Positions 22,234 through 31,313 are shown, counted from the stretch's first letter. The stretch: DNA of 64,000 bases from Blastococcus sp. TF02A-35 (GCF_004571075.1 NZ_SPQP01000011.1:1-64000); one strand, 5' to 3'. Notes: generated by a model not told the origin, from the letters alone. Numbers and translations are program-made.

Positions 22234-23093
22234 CGGTCCACCGTGACCAGGTCGGGGTCGACGAGCACACGCGGCGGCCGCGGCGGGTCGGACAGGCGGC
22301 GCATCCACCGCAGCGCCGTCCCGAAAAGCACGATGACCAGGAGCAACGCCACCTGTCCGAGAGGCGTGGAGTAGCCCGACAGGAAGGTGTGGGCGAACAG
22401 CGTCATCGCGACGACCAGGACCAGGGTGACCACCACGATGGTGCGCATGTTCGCCCGTGGCTTGGCGCGCTCGGCCTCCACCTCGCGAACCATCCGCGAG
22501 CGGTCGTCGAGGTCCGCGGCCAGCGCGGTGAGCACCTCGGCCAGCCCTGGCCCGCCGTTCCGCTCCCGCAAGATGAGCACCATGGCGATCTTGTCGGCGG
22601 CCGGGTCGTCGACCTCGCGGGCGAACTGCCGCAGCGCGGGCTCCACGCCCTGCGGCCCCATCCGGGTCACCAGGTTGGTGACCGCCGGCGCGATCGCCTC
22701 CGGCGCCGAACTCAGCGAGCGGCGCAGCGCATCCCGGGTCGAACCGGCAGCGCCCGAGCTGATCAGGTCCGCCAGCCGCCGTGTCCAGTCCGCCAGCGCC
22801 TCGGAAGAGGCGATCACCCGCTTGGCGGCCTTGCCGCCGCCGAGCACCTTGGGGATGAACACGACGCCGGCGACGGCGGCCAGCGCGGCGACCGGCCAGC
22901 CGGTGATCAGCAGCGCGAGCACCCCGGTTGCCGCTGCGCCGAAGTGCAGTGGCGTGATCCGCCGTCGGCGGGGACGGCGTACGGACAGCGAACCAGTGGA
23001 CAGGCCGACCCCACGGACCGCTGCGACCGCGGCGACCAGACCGCCGGAGACCATCAGCCCGGCGAGGATGAGCAGCAGCATCCCGGCCGTCAC
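22230..23093 (-). CDS. tadB: TadB-like type II secretion F-domain membrane protein
   Basis: About 287 residues. N-terminal membrane helices (MLLLILAGLMVSGGLVAAVAAV, LALLITGWPVAALAAVAGVVF) are followed by a T2SSF domain (TRRLADLISSGAAGSTRDALRR, AADKIAMVLILRERNGGPGLAEVLTALA) and two C-terminal helices. I prefer the GTG at 23093 that overlaps the TadA stop, as at every other junction in this operon; a GTG three codons upstream is possible. It works with TadC as the platform of the Flp pilus machine. Confidence 0.85.
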   Translation of the reverse strand: MTAGMLLLILAGLMVSGGLVAAVAAVRGVGLSTGSLSVRRPRRRRITPLHFGAAATGVLALLITGWPVAALAAVAGVVFIPKVLGGGKAAKRVIASSEALADWTRRLADLISSGAAGSTRDALRRSLSSAPEAIAPAVTNLVTRMGPQGVEPALRQFAREVDDPAADKIAMVLILRERNGGPGLAEVLTALAADLDDRSRMVREVEAERAKPRANMRTIVVVTLVLVVAMTLFAHTFLSGYSTPLGQVALLLVIVLFGTALRWMRRLSDPPRPPRVLVDPDLVTVDR

Positions 23094-24610
23094 GACGCCC
23101 ACTCCTGCCGGCGGAGGTCGGCGGGCCAGTCGGACGCATCCGGGTGCAGCCAGTTCAGGTCGAAGCCGACCGCGGTCAGACGTTCGGCCAACGAGTCGCT
23201 GAGCATCCCCGGCCCGGTGGCCCGAGCGCGGCCGTCATCGGGTCGCGGCGCGAAGATCGGCCTGAGGTCGGGCCGGCCGGAGTCGCCGATCGCACCCAGT
23301 TCGTAGATGCCCGACACGAACCGGGCGTAGCCGTGGTCGCGCTGCACGTGCACGACCAGGCCGAGGGCGGCCAGCGAGCGCAGGACCAGCTCCGGCGACG
23401 GAGTCGGGTGTGCCTTGAGCGCGTTGATCAGCACCTTGTCGAAGACGCCGTCAGCCGACGGCGAGTGGATCGTGCACATCACCGAGGCGATGCCGCTGGT
23501 CGCGGCCTCCAGCAAGGAGGTGACGTAGGCGCCGCGGACCTCGCCGACAAGCACCCAGGTGGGGGAAGCCCGGAGCGCCAGGTGCAGGACGTCCCCCATG
23601 TCGAATCCGCCCCTGCCCTCGGCGTTGGGCAGCCGCGACTCGAAGGGGCGGCAGACGGCGTGCCGCTTGATCAGTCGCTGCTGGTCGGGATCCCACCGCG
23701 GCAGGTGCAGGCCCAGCTCCCGCTCGTCCTCCACGGTGATGACCACGTTGTTCCACGGGATCGCGTTGCCGAGCGCACGCAGCAGGGTCGTCTTGCCGAC
23801 GCCCGGTGCCCCGGTCACGAGCGGCGATACGCCGGCCTCGATCACCGCGCGCAGGAAGGCCCGGATCGGTGAGTCGACCATGTTCAGCCGGTGCAGGTCG
23901 TCCAGGCTCGGGTCGGAGAAGCGGTGCACCCGGATCACTCCGGCCGGGCGGGGCAGCACATCCATCGCGGCCTGCAGGCGAGCTCCCAGCTGGGTGACGC
24001 CCTTCAGACGCACGTTGAGGATGGGGCTGGCCGACGAGAACTCCCGGCTGGTCTGCCCGCCGTCCGATCGTGACCCGATCGACCGCAGCAGCTGCTCGAG
24101 TTCCTCGTCGGTGGAGGCGATCGGCGGTCCGGCCACCAGCTGGCCGTCCACCGTGCGCAGCACGGTCGGGTCACAACCCTCGAAGTGGATGTCCTCCACG
24201 TCGTCCCGAGTCAGCAGCGGCGCCAACCGCCCCAGTCCGTCGAGCTCGGCCAGCACCGCGGCGAAGATCCTGTCCTCGGTGGACACCGCGGGAACGGCAC
24301 GGCCGCGGTTGGCCTCGTGCAGCAGCCACTGGTCGTATTCGTCGCGGATCAGCTTCTTGGTCAGTTCCCGACGCGGACCGGCCGCGTAGTTCTTGTCCTC
24401 CGCTGTCAACCGCGTCGACACCCGGTCGCGCAGCTCGCCCACGACGCGGTACTCGGCCTCGGTGAGGTCTGCGGCATCGGACGGTGTGGCCTCGGCCCGG
24501 TGCACGTCTCCTGGGACGGCGGCTCCGAGGCCGGGCAGCAGCGGGCGCGTCGGGACCTGCGGGAGCTCCGGTGCTGTCGAGGATGGCGACCGAGTGTCCT
24601 TGCGGCTCAT
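23090..24610 (-). CDS. tadA: TadA/CpaF secretion ATPase
   Basis: A 506-residue type II/IV secretion ATPase. The nucleotide-binding P-loop is VTGAPGVGKTTLLRALG near residue 270, preceded by RIHRFSDPSLDDLHRL and followed by the Asp-box VVITVEDERELGL. The Walker B-like segment is ALRASPTWVLVGEVRGAYVTSLLEA and the His-box is SVMCTIHSPSADGVFDKV. It powers pilus subunit assembly at the cytoplasmic face. It overlaps CpaE upstream and TadB downstream by four bases each. It is full length with all motifs present. Confidence 0.95.
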   Translation of the reverse strand: MSRKDTRSPSSTAPELPQVPTRPLLPGLGAAVPGDVHRAEATPSDAADLTEAEYRVVGELRDRVSTRLTAEDKNYAAGPRRELTKKLIRDEYDQWLLHEANRGRAVPAVSTEDRIFAAVLAELDGLGRLAPLLTRDDVEDIHFEGCDPTVLRTVDGQLVAGPPIASTDEELEQLLRSIGSRSDGGQTSREFSSASPILNVRLKGVTQLGARLQAAMDVLPRPAGVIRVHRFSDPSLDDLHRLNMVDSPIRAFLRAVIEAGVSPLVTGAPGVGKTTLLRALGNAIPWNNVVITVEDERELGLHLPRWDPDQQRLIKRHAVCRPFESRLPNAEGRGGFDMGDVLHLALRASPTWVLVGEVRGAYVTSLLEAATSGIASVMCTIHSPSADGVFDKVLINALKAHPTPSPELVLRSLAALGLVVHVQRDHGYARFVSGIYELGAIGDSGRPDLRPIFAPRPDDGRARATGPGMLSDSLAERLTAVGFDLNWLHPDASDWPADLRRQEWAS

Positions 24611-25389
24611 CGGGCTGCCGCCTCAGCGATCGAGGATGCCTCGGCGGAGTCAGCCAGCTCGCCGGCCAGGGACGACGCCGCGCGCATCAGCGCGGACCGC
24701 CGCAGGGTCTTCATGCTCGAGACCGCGCCGTCGGAGAGGGCAGCGGCCGCGCTGGGGTCGTAGGGCAGCACGCCGGCGAGCGGCAGTTGCAGCGCCGTGA
24801 CCACCTCCCTCGCCGAGTACGGTCCGGTCCCGACCACCAGCGCGGCCACGTTCGCCAGATCACCGAGCTCCCGACGCACCCGCTGCACGGCGTCCTGTGC
24901 CGCGTGCACCGACCGCACGCTGGGCCGCACCACCAGGAGCACCTGGTCAGCGGTCCGCAGGACCGGCCAACATCCACGGTCGGTGACCAGTCGTCCGGCG
25001 TCCACCACGACGTCCCGGCCGATGGCGGTCGTGGACGCTGCCAGTGCCAGCGCGAGCCGCTCCCACGTCTCGGAGGTGAACGACGCCCCCTGCGTGGCCG
25101 TCGTGAAGCCGGGGATCAGCGCCACCTGCGGATGCTCGGGGACCTGCGTCGCGTGCTCGGCGAACAGTCTGGCGGCCGCCGTCGCCGGCAACCCTCGACG
25201 AGCGGCAGCCGACCAGGACAGCAGGCCCCGGTCGGCGCTGACCCGTCCGGCCAGCAGCCCCGGTGCCAGATCGCCGCCCGCGTGATCACAGTCGGCGAGC
25301 AGCAGCGGTCGAGGCCAGGACAAGGCCAGCGCCCACGCGCACGTGGACACGCCGGGGGCTGCCTTGCCGGAGGCCACGACGGTCAGCAC
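24607..25389 (-). CDS. CpaE/MinD-like ATPase of the tad locus
   Basis: A 260-residue ParA/MinD-superfamily protein. It starts MLTVVASGKAAPGVSTCAWALAL: the deviant Walker A SGKAAPGVST lacks the usual KGGxGKT, so ATP binding may be weakened. The DCDHAGGDLAPGLLAG segment matches the switch-I aspartate region. CpaE-type proteins localise the Tad machine to a cell site. The GTG start lies four bases beyond the stop of the restored SAF frame (25394-25396), which supports the frameshift interpretation of that gene. The C-terminal part has no separate domain. Confidence 0.8.
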   Translation of the reverse strand: MLTVVASGKAAPGVSTCAWALALSWPRPLLLADCDHAGGDLAPGLLAGRVSADRGLLSWSAAARRGLPATAAARLFAEHATQVPEHPQVALIPGFTTATQGASFTSETWERLALALAASTTAIGRDVVVDAGRLVTDRGCWPVLRTADQVLLVVRPSVRSVHAAQDAVQRVRRELGDLANVAALVVGTGPYSAREVVTALQLPLAGVLPYDPSAAAALSDGAVSSMKTLRRSALMRAASSLAGELADSAEASSIAEAAAR

Positions 25390-25494
25390 CCGGTCACCGG
25401 CCCGTCGGCAGCAGGATCAATGCCAGGCTGCCGGTGGAGGCGAGCTGGGCGACCGCCGGCCCCTCGGCCTCACGGACCCGCACGTCGACGACCG

Positions 25495-26109
25495 TCACCT
25501 GGGTGGCGGGTTCACCGGTCCCACCTCGGCGACGATCGCCTCGGTCGGACGATCGGACGTCCCGCCCATGCCGTCGGTCCCGCTGGTGGAGCCCGCGGCA
25601 CCGGGGGTCTGAACGATCAGCACCTGCTGCCCCGGCGTCACCCCTCGGGCGGGAAACTGGCCTTCCTTCAGCGGCAGGGCGACCAGCATCTCCCCGACCG
25701 CGAGTCCGGTGCCCGTGCCGACCTGGGCACGGGTCAGCAGCTGGCCGCGGGTCAGCGGGACCTGCGCCACCATCCCGACGACCTCGGACTGCTGGGCCGC
25801 CGGGATGGGTGACAGGTTGGGGTCCGAGGTGACGTTCGCGATCGTCAGGTCGTCGGCGGTGATCGTCGAGCCCACCTGCACGTCCCGGGCGACCGCGAGC
25901 ACCTCGGTCTCGGCGGTCAGCATCCGGCCGGCGGCAAAGGCGATCAGGCCACCGAGCAGGACGACGAGCACGCTGAGGACCAGTGACCTCTGGCTTGTGC
26001 GCCGCCTCGCCGCGGCGCTCCGCAGCGTGGGGACCGGTGGCGGTGCCGCCTCACGTACCGGAGCCGCGGAACGCCCGGCCGACGTCGTCGCCTCTACTCG
26101 TGCTGTCAT
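25495..26109 (-). CDS. SAF-domain CpaB/RcpC-like protein, frameshifted at its 3' end
   Basis: As read, 204 residues: a cytoplasmic Pro/Arg-rich start, one membrane helix (LVLSVLVVLLGGLIAFAAGRM), then a SAF domain (LAVARDVQVGSTITADDLTIANV and LTRGQLLTRAQVG). It stops early at NPPPR. One extra G near 25509 would turn this into VEPATQVTVVDVRV, then REAEGPAVAQLASTG and SLALILLPTGR, ending at 25394, four bases before the CpaE start. That tail is the normal end of these proteins, so about 39 residues have been lost by a single-base deletion or misread. The start ATG overlaps the upstream stop (ATGA). CpaB-like proteins help anchor the secretin or pilus base. Confidence 0.85.
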   Translation of the reverse strand: MTARVEATTSAGRSAAPVREAAPPPVPTLRSAAARRRTSQRSLVLSVLVVLLGGLIAFAAGRMLTAETEVLAVARDVQVGSTITADDLTIANVTSDPNLSPIPAAQQSEVVGMVAQVPLTRGQLLTRAQVGTGTGLAVGEMLVALPLKEGQFPARGVTPGQQVLIVQTPGAAGSTSGTDGMGGTSDRPTEAIVAEVGPVNPPPR

Positions 26110-27062
26110 CCGGTCACCACCGCCTGCACCTCCGCAACCGCGAACGTCGCGTTCGACGTCGTCGTCAGGTCCGGCAGAGTGCCGCTCGCTCCTGTCGACG
26201 ACGTCCAGGCGACCGACCAACTGATGCCGTAGGTCGCCGTCACCTGCTCATTGGGCTGGTGGATCGACGAATGCGGATACCGGTACTGGCAGCCTGTCGG
26301 AGACGGCGCCCAGACACCGTCGCCGCGCTGCCAGGCCACCCCGGGGCCAGGACACGAGACAGCCCCAGTCCCGTCGCCGGGTGTGAAGCTCAAGGCGGTC
26401 GGCGTCACCGTCACCTCGGCCCAGACACCGCCGGCGTCCGCCCGCGCGGTCAACTCCCGGAACGATGCGGGGTCGGTCCAGAACCACGTGTAGGCGTTGA
26501 CAACGGTGAAGGGCCGCCCGTCCCGCAGGGTCCCGGCCGGATAGCGACCGGTCGTCGGGCCGGGGATGGTCAGGGTGCGCAGCGCCTGCTCGGCGACCGC
26601 CGCGGGGTCGACGGCTGCGGGGCCGGCCGGAGCGGTGGCCGACCAGAACGTGAACCCATTCGTGCCCGGGAAGGCCCCACCGTCGGTGTAGAAGCTGCAC
26701 GAGTAGATGGCGCCGTCGGTGTGACCGCCCCACACCGGCGAGTCCATGGGAGGTGGCTCGAGCATCGGCTGCGCGTAGCACTGCACGCTCTGGACCCACC
26801 ACGACGGGCCGTCCTGGCAGGGGATGGGAGCGCCGGTGGTGTTCAGGGTGCAAGGAGCCTCCTGACTCCCACCACCGCTACCGGAGTCCACTGCGACCGG
26901 CCGACTTCCCGGCTGCTGGGCGGACTCGGCCTTCACCACGCAGATGCCGAGCGAGTTGTACTGCTGGCATACGACCGGATCAGCCATGGCCGTGCCCCAG
27001 TACACGCCTTGGGCGCAGAGGCCGAGCAGCGCCCCGGACAGCGCGACCGTCACCCGTCGCAT
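26106..27062 (-). CDS. Exported protein of the tad operon, unknown function
   Basis: About 318 residues. A signal peptide is visible: MRRVTVALSGALLGLCAQGVYWG, then TAMADPVV. The mature part has several cysteines (VVCQQYNSLGICVVK, APCTLNTTGAPIPCQDG, VQCYAQ, YSCSFYT, VSCPGPG, GCQYRYP), suggesting disulfides, and is otherwise beta-rich. I used the ATG at 27062, which overlaps the upstream lipoprotein gene by 13 bases; the frame is open further upstream without a signal peptide. I do not recognise the family by name, though similar exported proteins accompany actinobacterial tad loci. Confidence 0.75.
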   Translation of the reverse strand: MRRVTVALSGALLGLCAQGVYWGTAMADPVVCQQYNSLGICVVKAESAQQPGSRPVAVDSGSGGGSQEAPCTLNTTGAPIPCQDGPSWWVQSVQCYAQPMLEPPPMDSPVWGGHTDGAIYSCSFYTDGGAFPGTNGFTFWSATAPAGPAAVDPAAVAEQALRTLTIPGPTTGRYPAGTLRDGRPFTVVNAYTWFWTDPASFRELTARADAGGVWAEVTVTPTALSFTPGDGTGAVSCPGPGVAWQRGDGVWAPSPTGCQYRYPHSSIHQPNEQVTATYGISWSVAWTSSTGASGTLPDLTTTSNATFAVAEVQAVVTG

Positions 27063-27700
27063 GACTGCGCCTGCCTGTTCGGAGCCTCGCCGACGCGCCA
27101 TCCGGAGGCGTCCGGATAGTCCGGGTTGACCACCGTCAGCCGTGCGACGAGGTATCTGGGGCGGTCGGCGGGAACGACCGAGGCCCCGGAGGCGTCGGTC
27201 GCCTGCACCTGACCCACGTCGACACATGCGGTGACCACGACGGTCGGGAGTCTTGGTGACAGCGAGGCCGCCGGATCGGTCGTGAGGTCGACGCTGTCGG
27301 CGGTCGCCGTCACCAGCTCGGATCGCCCGACCTGCCGGTAGCCCTGCGAACGAAAGGTTCCGATGGCAGTGGCCTGGTTGGTGGCCTCCGGCGCGACGGC
27401 CACCTCGTAGAGGTCGTCGAGGGGTCGCGACGGGTCCACGTAGAGGTCGTCGATCGTCCGGATGTAGGTGGGGACGAACTCGACGGCCTGTGCTCGTGCG
27501 TCGTCGGCCGGATCGGTCGTGGATGGTGCGGCGCTCGACGACGACCCCGAGGTCGGTGTCGAAGTCGGCGCAGTCGAGGAACCGCCGCCGGACGACGAGC
27601 AGCCCGAGACCGTGAGCACGGCAGCAACCGCTGCCGTGACCGCCGTCCGCGTCACCTGCACGCGTCCTCCGCTCCGCTTACGGTCTGCCTGTTCGTGCAT
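27050..27700 (-). CDS. Lipoprotein, first gene of the tad operon
   Basis: A 216-residue lipoprotein. After MHEQADRKRSGGRVQ a hydrophobic stretch ends in the lipobox VLTVSGCSS, followed by a Gly/Ser/Thr-rich linker and a domain with the NTF2-like pattern AVEFVPTYIRTIDDLYVDPSRPL. The start is decided by a GAGGAAG ribosome site five bases before the ATG at 27700; the open frame extends far upstream but without coding character. It heads the minus-strand tad operon and is preceded by a cluster of palindromes. It may help position the pilus base outside the membrane. Confidence 0.75.
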   Translation of the reverse strand: MHEQADRKRSGGRVQVTRTAVTAAVAAVLTVSGCSSSGGGSSTAPTSTPTSGSSSSAAPSTTDPADDARAQAVEFVPTYIRTIDDLYVDPSRPLDDLYEVAVAPEATNQATAIGTFRSQGYRQVGRSELVTATADSVDLTTDPAASLSPRLPTVVVTACVDVGQVQATDASGASVVPADRPRYLVARLTVVNPDYPDASGWRVGEAPNRQAQSCDG

Positions 27701-27720
27701 CGAGACTTCCTCTTCCACGT

Positions 27721-27774
27721 TCACACGGTGTGACGTCGAGCACCATGACACCCGTTCGGGTGACTCACAGTCAC
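27721..27774. promoter_or_regulatory. Three adjacent palindromes in the divergent tad promoter region
   Basis: TCACAC-G-GTGTGA (27721-27733), CACCCG-TT-CGGGTG (27749-27762) and GTGACT-CAC-AGTCAC (27760-27774) crowd the 230-base gap between the minus-strand tad operon and the plus-strand prepilin peptidase gene. Their position suggests operators for one or more regulators controlling both directions. No regulator gene is adjacent except the distal LysM-BTAD protein. Confidence 0.5.
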
Positions 27775-27931
27775 GATCGCTCTGCCGGTCGTCCCCCAGA
27801 TGGGTGTATCGCAAGGCCCCGTCAGGTTTCTGCGCCGCACACTCGCAGCCCGCTCCCCCACGCCTCGGCAGACGAGGTGTCAGCGCGCGGGAGCAGTCGG
27901 TCGCGGTCCGGCGAGGAGGCACCTGGCGCGC

Positions 27932-28570
27932 ATGGACACTCTGTGGCTGGGCGTGGTGGTCGCAGCCGTTGTCACCGGGGCGGCAGCCACACCCGTGCTG
28001 CTGGCCCGTGGGCTCGCACAGCTTGCACGACGGGACGCCATGAGCAGGGGTGTGGGTCTGGCGGGGGTTCTCGGCGGGATCGCGGCCGGGGCGGCGGCGG
28101 TGGCGACGACACAGCGGACGGGGATCTGGGAGCTCGCGCCGGTCCTGCTGATTTGGGGATGTGCGCTCGTCGCGGCGGCGTGCTGCGACGCGGTCACCCA
28201 GCGCGTCCCGACGGCACTCGTTCGGCAGGCCGGCGTCCTGACCTGCGCTCTGCTGACGGTGGCACTGGCCGTGCACGGCGACTGGCCGGGACTGGCGCTC
28301 AGCGGGGTCGCCGCGATGGCGTCGGGGCTGACGTTGCTCTTGTGCTGGCGATTCGCCGGAGCGGGATTCGGTGACGTCCGCCTGGCGACGCTCGGCGGAC
28401 TGGGCCTCGGTCATGCCACACATCGCGGCCTCCTGCTGGCCTTCGCCGCGTTCACCTTGATCACCGTGACCCAAGCCGTCGTGACCGTGATGCGTGGTGG
28501 CGACCGTCGAACCACGATCCCCTACGGCCCTGCTCTCACGGTGGGCTTCTTGCTCGCGGCCGCTGCCTGA
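27932..28570 (+). CDS. Prepilin peptidase (A24 family, TadV/CpaA-like)
   Basis: About 212 residues with six or seven hydrophobic helices. The catalytic aspartates of A24 aspartic peptidases are present: CDAVTQRVPTALV (Asp86) and the GxGD-type motif AGFGDVRLATLGG (Asp148). The N-terminal methyltransferase domain of PilD is absent, as in TadV/CpaA. The ATG at 27932 starts a hydrophobic segment (MDTLWLGVVVAAVVTGAAAT), with GAGGAGG about 12 bases upstream; the frame is open upstream but not hydrophobic. It is divergent from the tad operon and should mature the Flp pilin and TadE proteins. Confidence 0.9.
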   Translation: MDTLWLGVVVAAVVTGAAATPVLLARGLAQLARRDAMSRGVGLAGVLGGIAAGAAAVATTQRTGIWELAPVLLIWGCALVAAACCDAVTQRVPTALVRQAGVLTCALLTVALAVHGDWPGLALSGVAAMASGLTLLLCWRFAGAGFGDVRLATLGGLGLGHATHRGLLLAFAAFTLITVTQAVVTVMRGGDRRTTIPYGPALTVGFLLAAAA

Positions 28571-28677
28571 CACGATCGGAAGCCCGCGGCCGATCTTCGG
28601 AAGCAGGATCTACGGCACACCGGCAGGGCGCCGCTCCCATGAGCCAGTCCGGTGGGCCCGGTCAAGCCTCTTGGACA

Positions 28678-29886
28678 TCAGCCGCCGGTCTCGTCGATTC
28701 CCCGGGTCGTGCTCTCGCCTCGACGCCTTCCACGCCCGGCAGGCGGCTGGGAGCGCCGGGTCTCACGTGCGACGGGGGTGCTGTCGAGTCGGGCTTCGGC
28801 CCGATCGGCTCTGCTGCGCTGCACGGCGACTTCCTCGCGTGCGGCATTAAGTTCGCCGCGCAGCCCGCTGAACTCCGCCTGGAGTCGGCGGTGTTCCTCC
28901 TCGTGACCGGCACGCAGGTCGTCGATCCGCTGCTCACCGTGGGCCTTCTCGCGTTCGGCGCCGCGAACGGCGGCGTCGCGCTCGGTAGTCATCGTCGCCA
29001 GCTTCCCGCGCAGATCGCCCACCTCCGCATGAAAGTCCGCCGCTCGCCGTTCGGCCAGCGCCAGGTCCCGGCGTAGCGACTCCACTGCCTCCTCGGCCCG
29101 GACGGCGCGTTTCGACTCGGCATCGATCCGCTCGACGGCGTTGCGGAAGCGTTCCTCTGCCTCGGACTGCGCGACCATGGCGGCCTCGGCTCGTTGCGTC
29201 GCGGCGTCCCGGCCGCCGTGCGCCTCGACCAGCCGCGCCTCGGTGACGGTCAGCCGCTGTGCGACATCGGCCAGCTCTGCAGCGGACTTCTGCCGCTCCC
29301 CCTCCACGGCCGCGTGGGCGTCGGCCAGCTCGGCGATCGCCCCGTCTCGTTCGGCTTGGACCTCCGCCAGCCGCTGGCGAGCCGATTCGAGCCCGGTACC
29401 GAGCTGCTCGCTCAGCGCAGAGGCCTCCTCCGCGGCGGCGTCGGCCTCGGCGCGCTCGGCCTCGGCGCGCCGTTGCGCTTGCTCAGCCCGGCTGGCGCGC
29501 GCCTCGGCGGTCGCCACCCGCTCGGCCGCCTGACTCGCCGCGGCCTCGATTTGCAGCTCGGCCACTTCCGGATCGGCCACGGTTCGTAGCTCCTCGAGCA
29601 GCCCCTGCAGCTGCTGACCCAGGTGCTCGACCATGCCAGCGACCTGACCGTGCAACTCACCGGCCCGCTGCCGCGCAGCGTCCACCGGCCGCGACTCGAC
29701 CCCGGGCGCGTGCCCGGACTGCGCCGCTCGCAGCCGGCGGCGTGCATGCCAGGCGGCAGTCCGGTTGTGCGCGCTGTCGTCGCAGTACTCCGGCGGGCGG
29801 CCGGCCCCGGCATGCGATGCCGCCGCCGGCCGCTGGCAGCCGGGAAAGCGACAGATCCGTCGTTCCGTTTCCGTAGGGTCGCTCAT
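28678..29886 (-). CDS. Large coiled-coil protein with N-terminal zinc-finger-like segment
   Basis: About 402 residues. The first 45 contain ICRFPGCQRPAAASHAG and EYCDDSAHN, a C-x5-C...C-x4-H arrangement that could bind zinc. From about residue 90 to 370 it is an almost unbroken Ala/Glu/Arg-rich heptad region (AERVATAEARASRAEQAQRR and similar), ending in a basic tail (GRGRRRGES). This resembles KfrA/plasmid-accessory and chromosome-segregation-like coiled coils. I chose the ATG at 29886, just before the MSDPTETERRICR segment. It is the first gene of the accessory region and is divergent from the DUF6880-like gene. Its function is unknown. Confidence 0.7.
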   Translation of the reverse strand: MSDPTETERRICRFPGCQRPAAASHAGAGRPPEYCDDSAHNRTAAWHARRRLRAAQSGHAPGVESRPVDAARQRAGELHGQVAGMVEHLGQQLQGLLEELRTVADPEVAELQIEAAASQAAERVATAEARASRAEQAQRRAEAERAEADAAAEEASALSEQLGTGLESARQRLAEVQAERDGAIAELADAHAAVEGERQKSAAELADVAQRLTVTEARLVEAHGGRDAATQRAEAAMVAQSEAEERFRNAVERIDAESKRAVRAEEAVESLRRDLALAERRAADFHAEVGDLRGKLATMTTERDAAVRGAEREKAHGEQRIDDLRAGHEEEHRRLQAEFSGLRGELNAAREEVAVQRSRADRAEARLDSTPVARETRRSQPPAGRGRRRGESTTRGIDETGG

Positions 29887-29969
29887 AACGTAAAGCTGCA
29901 CCGACGTAATGACGGCGGGACGCTTCTGCGGCGGTCCTGTGGACGAGAAATCCACATCCACATCTCGGG

Positions 29970-31313
29970 TTGCGCGGTGCGTCAGTGCGCTCCAGGCGCC
30001 GGCCGTGCCCAGCCGGCGGGGTTGGCGAGTTTCCACGAGCCCTGGACGATGAGCCGGTGGGATCTCTCGCCGCCGCGGTGCTGCCCCTGATCCGAACTCG
30101 TGCCGACCTGCACCGATGGAGTTCGGCGAACCAGCACGGCATGGTGATGCACGAAGCAGTTGACCTGCTCGAGCAAGCCATGCCGACCGAAGAACCGGTC
30201 GAGGTGCACGCGGTGACCCACAAGGCGCTGACCAGCGCCATCAAGGTGATCGCACGAGCCGACGACTCCAGCGGGATCATCGGTGACGCATGCCGCCGGC
30301 TGCTCGCCCTGCACCCGAGGACAGCGGCCGCCGCGTCGCCTCCGCCCGGCCGGCTGGTGGACTGGATGATCGCGTTCCAGTTCGACGGCGACGTCGACTA
30401 CTTCGAGCTCGACCCCGTTGCCTACGCCCCGGCCCTCGGGGCCGACGGCATCACCGCCTACCGCCACCGCCTGGGCGAGATTCAGGAGCGGGTCGGGGAC
30501 CCGCCGGCCGACCGCTTCGCGTCGAACCACCGGCACGAGCACTGGGTGCTGAGCTGGAATGAGCAACGGCTCGCCGTCCTCGACCGGGACGCCGACGCCG
30601 TCATCCGCACCCACGCACGCGACCGGCGCATCGCCCGCTGGTTTCACGACACCGCGGTCGCCCTCGTCGAGATCGACCGGGTCGACCTCGCAACCAACTG
30701 GGCCCGGCAGGGCGCCGGGATCGACCCCTTCCACCAGGCTCAGGAGTGCGCCGACCTGTGGGTGTCCCTGCTCGACCGGCAGCCCCGGTACGACGCGGAC
30801 GACATCCTCGCCGCCCGTCGCTCGGTGTTCGACCGATGGCCGACCGACTCCACCGCAGCCCGACTGCACGACGCCGCCACCGCCGCCGGCCGGGCCTGGG
30901 GCGACATCGAGGAGGACGTCATCAACCGGCTCGCGCAGCAACCGCAGAACGCCGTGAGCTTCGCGCTGGGCACCCTGCGCAACCCGCGACGCGCCTGGCA
31001 GCTCGCCCACGACCTCGACCTGGACCCCGACGACACCCACACCTGGGGAACGCTGGCCACCGCATACGAGGCCATCGACCCACCGGCCACACTCCCTGTC
31101 CACGCCCGGATCGTCGAGCGCGACCTCACCCACGCCGACGCCGGGCACTACCGCGACGCCGCCCGGCGCCTGGCCGGGATGCGCACCCTCGCCGCCGGCA
31201 CCGGCGACCAGGAACACATCGACCACGTCGACCGGCTCATCGCCGAGCTCCGCCTCAACCACCGCCGCAGGCCACGCCTGCAGCAGGAGTTCGACCGAGC
31301 CCACCTGCCATAA
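29970..31313 (+). CDS. DUF6880/SWIM-associated-type alpha-helical protein, start uncertain
   Basis: Up to 447 residues, largely helical and repeat-like. Recognisable pieces are VDWMIAFQFDGDVDYFELDPVAYA, WFHDTAVALVEIDRVDLATNWARQG and the basic end VDRLIAELRLNHRRRPRLQQEFDRAHLP. These resemble the helical C-terminal region of actinobacterial SWIM-zinc-finger/DUF6880 proteins. No zinc finger is visible at the N-terminus and no clear ribosome site precedes any start; a GTG at 30057 is a plausible alternative. The gene may therefore be 5'-truncated. Its last codons and downstream bases are repeated, imperfectly, 1000 bases further on. Confidence 0.6.
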   Translation: MRGASVRSRRRPCPAGGVGEFPRALDDEPVGSLAAAVLPLIRTRADLHRWSSANQHGMVMHEAVDLLEQAMPTEEPVEVHAVTHKALTSAIKVIARADDSSGIIGDACRRLLALHPRTAAAASPPPGRLVDWMIAFQFDGDVDYFELDPVAYAPALGADGITAYRHRLGEIQERVGDPPADRFASNHRHEHWVLSWNEQRLAVLDRDADAVIRTHARDRRIARWFHDTAVALVEIDRVDLATNWARQGAGIDPFHQAQECADLWVSLLDRQPRYDADDILAARRSVFDRWPTDSTAARLHDAATAAGRAWGDIEEDVINRLAQQPQNAVSFALGTLRNPRRAWQLAHDLDLDPDDTHTWGTLATAYEAIDPPATLPVHARIVERDLTHADAGHYRDAARRLAGMRTLAAGTGDQEHIDHVDRLIAELRLNHRRRPRLQQEFDRAHLP

